From Branchiostoma floridae (taxonomy: Eukaryota; Chordata; Leptocardii; Amphioxiformes; Branchiostomatidae): a DNA stretch of 21,229 nt. The stretch covers positions 1 to 21,229 of the forward strand of contig NW_023365739.1 of the NCBI RefSeq assembly GCF_000003815.2, written 5' to 3'. The position numbers and the translations under genes are program-made. Below the pieces are notes generated by a model. The model saw only the letters and a program-made list of their open reading frames with translations. It was not told the origin of the DNA and searched no databases. Shown here one piece after another: positions 8,973-16,486 of this stretch (positions are counted from its first letter, which is position 1; each line of letters begins with the position of its first letter).

Positions 8973-11900
8973 ATGCCGGGAGGGCAGAAGCAGTCCCAAG
9001 CTGGCGACAAAGGTAAATGTGTTTGTGAAAATATCTTATTTCCACACATTTCAGCAGCCAATGTGAAATCTATTTGATTAAAAATCTAAGATTTAGAAGT
9101 ACTCAGTGCCTTCCTTGGTGTAGTCTTTATTTTTCCAAATAGCTTTTAGCCGAGGCATAAATATGCATTTGTATGCCAATATATTCTCTGACCACGTGGG
9201 GCCACAAGTGGTAAGATATCCCCCTACCTCGCCATGTGGATAGAGTGCTAACCCCACTTGGGCATGGTGTAATGTGGGGTTGTAGGCAACATTTCGGATG
9301 GTGAAGTTAATTGGGGAAGCAGCAAGCATTAAGTGGAAATCATGTAGCATTTTGATTTCATAGAATCTTTGCCACTAGAAGGATTAGGCTGACAATTTGC
9401 CGCAGACGCTGTTGTGTTGTTGATAAAATTATGCTACCATAGATAATGAACATACCTTTGTTAAGATAATGTCGTATTTTGGTCTTATAAAATCTTTAAT
9501 CAGTTGTTGTTCTCCTAAATACATACGGTAGGTGCCATTTTAGTTTTTGTAATTTTCCACTAGGCACCACACCCATGCAGCAGCCACAGACTGATTGGCA
9601 GGCACGTGCCGACGCCGCTGCGAACATACCCAACCCTATGTACGCATCCAGAGCAGGTAAAACTCTTAAGTCCTGCGGTTTTTAGCCTGCTGTTGTCTTA
9701 TTATTGTCTTGCTAGGTCCTGCCATGTATACATCATGTTATTGTCGTGCGATCACTAACTGATTGCATACCTGAGATAGTCGCGCGTGCAGTTGGTACCA
9801 AATTCAGATGTCTTGTCGGTTTGGTTTGGTTGGTTTGATACAGATCTCCAATAGTGACTGATTTGTCACTACTCTTCCTGGAGTCCGGGTGATTTGTAGA
9901 GATCAAAAATCTAAGATTTAGAATTACTCAGTGCCTTGCTTGGTGTAGTCTTTATTTTTCCAAATAGCTTTTAGCCGAGGCATAAATATGCATTTGTATG
10001 CCAATATATTCTCTGACCACGTGGGGCCACAAGTGGTAAGATATCCCCCTACCTCGCCATGTGGATAGAGTGCTAACCCCACTTGGGGCATGGTGTAATG
10101 TGGGGTTGTAGGGAACATTTCGGATGGTGAAGTTAATTGGGGAAGCAGCAAGCATTAAGTGGAAATCATGTAGCATTTTGATTTCATAGAATCTTTGCCA
10201 CTAGGAGGATTAGGCTGACAATTTGCCGCAGACGCTGTTGTGTTGTTGATAAAATTATGCTACCATAGATAATGAACATACCTTTGTTAAGATAATGTCG
10301 TATTTTGGTCTCATAAAATCTTTAATCAGTTGTTGTTCTCCTAAATACATACGGTAGGTGCCATTTTAGTTTTTGTAATTTTCCACCAGGCACCACACCC
10401 ATGCAGCAGCCACAGACTGATTGGCAGGCACGTGCCGACGCCGCTGCGAACATACCCAACCCTATGTACGCATCCAGAGCAGGTAAAACTCTTAAGTCCT
10501 GCTGTTTTTAGCCTGCTGTTGTCTTATTATTGTCTTGCTAGGTCCTGCCATGTATACATCATGCTATTGTCGTGCGATCACTAACTGATTGCATACCTGA
10601 GATAGTCGCGCGTGCAGTTGGTACCAAATTCAGATGTCTTGTCGGTTTGGTTTGGTTGGTTTGATACAGATCTCCATTAGTGACTGATTTGTCACTCTTC
10701 TTCCTGGAGTCCGGGTGATTTGTAGAGAATCACCAACTCTAGACGGAAGGATTTGCACGTTCTTTAACGTGAGCGGGGTATGCCTCTCCCCAAACAGGGG
10801 ACCTCCATTTTACGTCCTATCCGAGAGACGGCCCTAGCTGAAGCTAGGTACTTATTTTTACCTGAGTAAAGTGCCTTTCCCAAGGGCACAAGATCGGTGA
10901 CACGGCAGGATTCGAACTCGAGACCTCTCGATCCCGAGCCAAACACGCTGCCGCTGCGCCACGCAATCTAACTTGTTACGAAAAAGTCTGTCTTAGATCC
11001 TCGTCGGCGGTTGATTCTGTCACAGACTGCTTGAAAATCGTACGACATCAAAAGCTAGGACGAACGTGATCGCATCGTTACCTAGGTTCTCGCTTAAGTA
11101 TTAACTCGACTGCAATGCAGACAAATCTGATTTCAAAGGTAACCTATCGACGCCAACGTAAAATTAAAAACACTGCAACAAACGGACCGAAAGGTTAAAA
11201 GAGCATATCATGAAAACTTTCTCTTCTAACAGATTGCTTCGTTTGAAAAAAATGTTTAGCGACAAGGCGTCACATGGGACCGATAGTAATACTGTTTAGT
11301 AATTTTGAAGAAGAAATCGTAATTAAAATATCGATAAGATTGGTTATCTATCAGTATATCAAACAAGATTGCTTCCTGAATTTACCTGTATCTACCGTGC
11401 TAAGGATTTCAGCAGTCTCCTAGTGGGCTCTGTCACTTTTTTACTGCAATATATATTATTCCCGATTTGTCTACTATACTCTGAATCAAAATCAAAACTG
11501 TAATTTCCAACACAAAAATTCAAAAGTCTAACTCCGGTCTTTGTCATTCCTTGATAAGTCCAACTTTGTGTTGGAAATTACCGTTCAATGTTTGAAAAAA
11601 AAATCCTTGTTTTAAAAGCTCGTTTTCTAACAGACCGCACGTATCCGGGTACAGCAAGCGACAGCCGCACTCTCTGTAGCTTCATCCGCACCCACAAAAG
11701 CTATATGGCCGCCGGCATTGTCGTGCTGCTAAGCTTGGTCGCTGTGGGACTCGCCCCTCTGACGTTCATCAATAAGGAGGTAAACACCACTGTACCACAA
11801 AGCTTGTTGTAAATCAATCTTTCTGACTCTGATTCTGTTTTGATTAGTCTATCAAGCCATAACTTTCTTCTACTTTTTCATTTGACTTTTTTTTTACATT

Positions 11901-13476
11901 TGGTATTCTGACTTAAGTATATATGTTTATACGTTTACAGGAGATATCTGAACTGTCCACCGCTTTTAACGCCCTCAAGCGCGAGCAAGACGAAATGTCT
12001 ACCACTGTTGATGCCTTGAAGCGCAACCAAGACGACATGCGCCAACTGTCCACCACTGTTGACTCCTTGAAGCGCGATTTTGACGCCTCAAAACGCCGCC
12101 AAGACGACTTATCCACCACTGTTAACGCTTTGAAGCATGACCTGGACAAGGAGCGAAATCAAACGATCGCTTTGGAGCCGCGTCTCCACGAGATGAGTAA
12201 GAAGTTACGTAAGTTGGGTTCCTGTTGCTTTATGCAAATGACTTACATATTTGCAGAGTTTATGCACGATACTGTTCACCCTCAACTAACCTACACATGT
12301 CACATGTATGAAGTTCCCATCATTTAACAGTGGTTTTATAATTTTCTTATTAATTATGCAAATCATTCCCTCATTTGTATGTTTGGTATCTGTTTATAGT
12401 CCACCTGCAATGATTTACTTGTGTTATATCTATTGAAGTTCAATTATGGAAAACAACGGAATGCATTATACATTTACGTCATTGATCATGCAAATTAGGT
12501 CCTCATTTGAATAATGTGCAAATAAGTGCGTCTATCTTTACCTAATCGACCTGCATGCCTGAAATGATTGAAATTCGTCGTTCCTTTCTTCAGTTATTCT
12601 CTTTTGAATGTTTTGACAAAATACCCCTGCAGTTCCAAAATTAAATGCTAGGGGCCCAAACTTTGTCCTGACGTCAAACTCTATCTGGCACCCAAATGTC
12701 AAGACCATATCATGTCCTGGACAGGAGATACTTAGAAAGACTGCAGTAATAGAATATTCTCATCAATTATGTAACTACATGCATTTAAAACTATTTCTCT
12801 CTTGAGTTACTAGTATCTTTATCGGAATTTTTTCACTCAAATACCCCTGCAATGCCGCCCGAACTAGGGGGCCCACTCTTACGTCACTTCTTCCTGAGCA
12901 CACGGGCTATCTAACACCCAAAAGTCGTGACCATAGCTTGTTCAGAACACTAAACAGCGCAAACGTTCCACTGCAGTGCTAAGAGAAGCCGCCAGGGGGC
13001 AAACATCTAATCATTTCCAGTTTTGTCACACCCTCCGAACACACCAATCCATTCAGCCGTCCTTGAGTTACTTTGTTGACCAACAGACAGACAGACAGAC
13101 AAATGCTGCTGAAAATAGAACCTCCGTGTTATATACTTCATGGAGGTAATAATACATAACTACGTCTACGATGCGGCAATTATGACTTTTTTTCCAATTT
13201 CATGAACCAGACTTATGCCAGGAGGGAGATGGGTCATCCTACCGAGGAACAGTCTCTGTAACCAAAACAGGCAAGACGTGCCAACGCTGGGACACGCTGG
13301 TACCCCATGTACACCACTACGGGCCTGTCTACCGTATTTTTCATCCATCAGACGGACTGAAGGAGAACTACTGCCGGAATCCGGGCAGAGAAGGTACCGT
13401 GGGAGTTTGGTGCTACACCACGGATCCCGGCACCAGATGGGAGTATTGTGACGTACCAGTGTGTGGTGCGGTCTGA
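8973..13476 (+). CDS. type II transmembrane coiled-coil kringle protein, left copy
   Basis: The six coding exons are 8973-9012, 9564-9656, 10390-10482, 11634-11779, 11941-12208 and 13211-13476. Phases join as 1, 1, 1, 0 and 1, giving 906 nt and 301 residues. All borders are GT..AG. The N-terminus has no signal peptide and is Gln/Ala/Pro-rich, with NPMY (an NPxY-type motif) at 37-40 and again at 68-71. One hydrophobic helix (about 100-121) follows RTHKSY, predicting a cytoplasmic N-terminus. Residues 125-212 form a coiled coil built from STTVDALKRNQDD-type units. A complete kringle spans C216-C298, with cysteines at 216, 237, 268, 281, 293 and 298 and the hallmarks YRGTVS, YCRNP, WCYTTDP and RWEYC. 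The protein is probably a cell-surface binding protein or receptor; its ligand is unknown. It is convergent with a mirror copy on the minus strand. Confidence 0.9.
9081..9905 (+). repeat. tandem duplication, copy 1 (carries the NPMY exon)
   Basis: Begins AAAATCTAAGATTTAGAA and ends inside SINE-like tail sequence (CCGGGTGATTTGTAGAGA). It repeats almost identically from 9906. The segment contains exon 9564-9656 (93 nt, phase 1 at both ends), so doubling it keeps the frame. The right arm has only one copy. Confidence 0.95.
9906..10728 (+). repeat. tandem duplication, copy 2 (carries the NPMY exon)
   Basis: Near-identical second copy, offset 825-826 bp, containing exon 10390-10482. It continues without a break into the rest of the SINE-like element, so the undivided element lies at this end. 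Confidence 0.95.
10640..10978 (-). mobile_element. tRNA-derived SINE-like element, left arm
   Basis: Read on the minus strand, a tRNA-like head carries box A TGGCGCAGCGG (10961-10951) and box B AGTTCGAATCC (10918-10908). It is followed by a body with CCCTTGGGAAAGGCACTTTA, CGTTAAAGAACGTGC and a tail of AAACC-type repeats near 10643-10662. The D arm can pair, but the acceptor ends do not, so it is not a working tRNA. It lies in the intron between exons three and four of the left kringle gene, antisense to it. The body words resemble conserved central domains of animal tRNA-SINE superfamilies; which one is not decided. The 3' limit is approximate. Confidence 0.65.
11496..11585. repeat. stem-loop upstream of the transmembrane exon
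   Basis: AACTGTAATTTCCAACACAAA at 11496-11516 is inverted at 11565-11585 with one mismatch, around a loop of about 48 nt. It ends 48 nt before the exon at 11634. The mirror copy (about 18525-18615) has perfectly matching limbs. It could be a small MITE or an RNA hairpin in the intron. Confidence 0.6.
12340..13150 (+). repeat. interspersed repeat in the last intron, left arm
   Basis: Composite non-coding repeat. It holds ATGCAAAT words near 12356 and 12486 and two related blocks starting AAATACCCCTGCA (near 12619 and 12838). A GACA microsatellite lies at about 13083-13100, and the right end is TTCATGGAGGTAATA. No coding capacity. The family is not identified. The mirror copy is at about 16803-17615. 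Confidence 0.55.
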
Positions 13477-13510
13477 GTCTGACGCACCAGTATTTGGTAT
13501 GGCCTGAGTC
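13449..13510 (+). repeat. 31-bp direct repeat spanning the stop codon
   Basis: TGACGTACCAGTGTGTGGTG and following bases (13449-13479) are repeated with changes at 13480-13510 (TGACGCACCAGTATTTGGTA and so on). The first unit holds the last kringle cysteine codon and the TGA. Present in both arms. Confidence 0.6.
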
Positions 13511-13587
13511 TAAAATGATGTTTCTGACCTTTTGTGTTAATGCACCATGCAGTCGTTAGCGTGAGTGAGGCCTCTACAAATACCTGA

Positions 13588-14238
13588 GTTTTCTGGTTTT
13601 TTCTTATTGTATACGAATTTTCTTATTGTATGCTAGTTTTCTTGATTGAATATTTGTATCTTATCTTTCTGATTGTATACAATTTTTCTGATTGTATATC
13701 AATTTTTCTGATTGTATATCAGTTTTCTGATTGTATACCTGTTTCCTGATTGAATACTAGTTTTCTTCATTGTATTTCAGTTTTCTGATTGAATACCAAT
13801 TTTTCTTATTGAATACCATTTTCTTTTAATGGTATGCCATGGCCTGTTTTCTAATTGTATTCTTAGTTTTCTGTCTGTATAATAGTTGCTTTTAAATTGA
13901 TTGTATACCATTTTTTTATTGAATGCCAGTTTTCTGTTTGGATACTAATTATCTTTCTGATTGTATACAATTTTTCTGATTGTATATCAATTTTTCTGAT
14001 TGTATATCAGTTTTCTGATTGTATACCTGTTTCCTGATTGAATACTAGTTTTCTTCATTGTATTTCAGTTTTCTTATTGAATACTAATTTTTCTTATTGA
14101 ATGCCATTTTCTTTAATAGTATGCCATGGCCAGTTTTCTAATTGTATTCTTAATTTTCTGCCTGTATAGTTGCTTTTAAATTGATTGTATACCATTTTTT
14201 TATTGAATGCCAGTTTTCTGTTTGGATACTAAATTTTT
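13588..14238 (+). repeat. AT-rich higher-order minisatellite, left arm
   Basis: Basic units of about 19-20 bp, such as TTTTCTGATTGTATATCAAT, vary along the array. They are organised into a higher-order unit of about 288 bp (landmark TTATCTTTCTGATTG at 13661 and 13949), so about two units are present. Downstream of the kringle stop in the left arm. Confidence 0.9.
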
Positions 14239-14371
14239 ATTGTGTAACCGTTTTGTACAAGTAATGTCTTTTTACCTTCCCATCATGCAATGCGTGCATA
14301 TCATTAATATCACTAGCCAGGGAATTGTGCCATGTAAAATCATTGTGTCCCAACTTCACCAAACACCAGTG

Positions 14372-14731
14372 TTTTCTGAAAATACTATTGATTGATGATA
14401 TCATACTACTTATGCATCAGAAAAACACAAATGCACCAAAAAGCACCCATGGGAAAGTAAAGAAAATTATGTTTTGAATTGTTTTTGTAATAATTGTTGA
14501 CAAATATCATTTTCTTTAACTTCCAATGGGTGCTTTCTGAAAATACTATTGATTGATGATATTATACTACTTGTGCATCAGAAAAACACAAATGCACCAA
14601 AAAGCACCCATGGGAAAGTAAAGGAAATGATGTTTGTTGAATAGTTTTTTGTAATAATTGTTGGCAAATATTATTTTCTTTACTTTCCAATGCTTTTTGG
14701 TGCATTTGTGTTTTTCTGATGCACAAGTAGG
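14372..14731. repeat. tandem 161-bp units with internal hairpins beside the gap
   Basis: TCTGAAAATACTATTGATTG starts at 14375 and 14536, giving a 161-bp tandem unit. Within a unit, CACCCATGGGAAAGTAAAG pairs with a later inverted copy. At the right edge a longer hairpin pairs 14567-14606 with 14691-14730 (arm words CTACTTGTGCATCAGAAAA) and partly extends inward. It looks like nested or tandem MITEs and runs directly into the gap. Confidence 0.75.
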
Positions 14732-15027
14732 NNNNNNNNNNNNNNNNNNNNNNNNNNNNNNNNNNNNNNNNNNNNNNNNNNNNNNNNNNNNNNNNNNNNN
14801 NNNNNNNNNNNNNNNNNNNNNNNNNNNNNNNNNNNNNNNNNNNNNNNNNNNNNNNNNNNNNNNNNNNNNNNNNNNNNNNNNNNNNNNNNNNNNNNNNNNN
14901 NNNNNNNNNNNNNNNNNNNNNNNNNNNNNNNNNNNNNNNNNNNNNNNNNNNNNNNNNNNNNNNNNNNNNNNNNNNNNNNNNNNNNNNNNNNNNNNNNNNN
15001 NNNNNNNNNNNNNNNNNNNNNNNNNNN
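14732..15027. other. assembly gap (296 N) at the palindrome centre
   Basis: Run of N between the two arms, adjacent to strong hairpin sequence. Confidence 1.
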
Positions 15028-15295
15028 CAGTTTTCACACTACACATAACACACGTTCTCTTTTTTACCCAGTTCCTTTTTACCTTTGCCCTCTGCAGTAA
15101 TTGCTGATGCAGCGATTGGCCGACCCCTTCTTCAAACTCCCTCACCACCGTCTATGTGTGCTTGTATTCCTCCGCCGTAACGAATGGTTTTGCGGGTTAC
15201 ACATAGTCATATTACTAAGTAGAGCATTATCAGTTACTACTACATATTTCAGAAGCTCTCAAATGTCTGGTGTAGCATGGGCACAATGATGTAGC
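15028..15295. other. spacer sequence between the arms
   Basis: Sequence not matched in the left arm. No gene recognised. A short duplication of TGTAGCATGGG (near 15271 and 15290) lies at the inner border of the right arm. Confidence 0.5.
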
Positions 15296-15379
15296 ATGGG
15301 ACAATTCCCTAGGCTAGTGATATTAATGATATGCACGCATTGCATGATGGGAAGGTAAACTTGTACAAAACTGTTACAC

Positions 15380-16380
15380 AATATTGTATACAATCAGAAA
15401 GATAATTAGTATCCAAACAGAAAACTGGCCTTCAATAAAAAAAAGTATACAATCAATTTAAAAGCAACTATTATACAGACAGAAAGCTAAGAATACAATT
15501 AGAAAACTGGCCATGGAACTATGAAAAGAAAATGGTGTTCAATAAGAAAAATTGGTATTCAATCAGAAAACTGAAATACAATGAAGAAAACTAGTGTTCA
15601 ATCAGGAAACAGGTATACAATCAGAAAACTGATATACAATCAGAAAAATTGATATACAATCAGAAAAATTGTATACATCAGAAAGATAATTAGTATCCAA
15701 ACAGAAAACTGGCATTCAATAAAAAAATTGTATACAATCAATCTAAAAGCAACTATTATACAGACAGAAAACTAAGAATACAATTAGAAAACAGGCCATG
15801 GCATACCATTAAAAGAAAATGGTATTCAATAAGAAAAATTGGTATTCAATCAGAAAACTGAAATACAATGAAGAAAACTAGTATTCAATCAGGAAACAGG
15901 TATACAATCAGAAAACTGATATACAATCAGAAAAATTGATATACAATCTGAAAAATTGTATACAATCAGAAAGATAATTAGTATCCAAACAGAAAACTGG
16001 CATTCAATAAAAAAAAAGGTATACAATCAATTTAAAAGCAACTATACAGGCAGAAAACTAAGAATACAATTAGAAAACTGGCCATGGCATACTATTAAAA
16101 GAAAATGGTATTCAATAAGAAAAATTGGTATTCAATCAGAAAACTGAAATACAATGAAGAAAACTAGTATTTTATCAGGAAACCAGTATACAATCCTTGA
16201 ACCTGTATTTAATTAGAAATCAGGTATACAATCAGAAAACTGATATACAATCAGAAAAATTGATATACAATCAGAAAAATTGTATACAATCAGAAAGATA
16301 AGATACAAATATTCAATCAAGAAAACTAGCATACAATAAGAAAATTCATATACAATAAGAAAAACCCCAGAAAACTCAGG
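15380..16380 (-). repeat. AT-rich higher-order minisatellite, right arm
   Basis: Inverted counterpart of the left-arm array. The landmark GATAATTAGTATCC occurs at 15401, 15685 and 15973, giving about three higher-order units of 284-288 bp, and the array then ends in a variant. Open frames such as 15956-16147 are products of the repeat. Confidence 0.9.
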
Positions 16381-16486
16381 TATTTGTAGAGGCCTCACTC
16401 ACGCTAACGACTGCATGGTGCATTAACACAAAAGGTCAGAAACATTATTTTAGACTCAGGCCATACCAAATACTGGTGCGTCAGAC

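Larger units (their letters stand above)
8077..14334 (+). repeat. left arm of a large inverted duplication
   Basis: From the start of ACAGATAAGGTC at 8077 to GGGAATTGTGCCATG near 14334, the sequence matches the reverse complement of 21229 to about 15296. Paired landmarks: CCAAT boxes 8287/21019, ATG 8973/20319, SINE-like box A 10951/19160, kringle stop 13476/16487. Differences are scattered substitutions plus the indels listed separately. The outer limit is unknown because the window ends inside the right arm. Confidence 0.95.

Noticed and set aside
9093-10176. Minus-strand frames over the tandem duplication
   Set aside because: Intronic sequence repeated by the duplication. No splice or domain support.
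11913-12149. Antisense open frame over the coiled-coil exon (also 17914-18201)
   Set aside because: Mirror reading of the coding repeat. The sense strand has the splice sites and the domain continuity.
13588-14238. CRISPR-like array
   Set aside because: The units are contiguous minisatellite repeats without unique spacers, in an animal genome.
14567-15148. Open frames across the second gap
   Set aside because: They are N-filled, and the flanks are hairpin repeat and spacer.
15956-16398. Repetitive open frames in the AT-rich array
   Set aside because: Products of the minisatellite units; not conserved in frame along the array.
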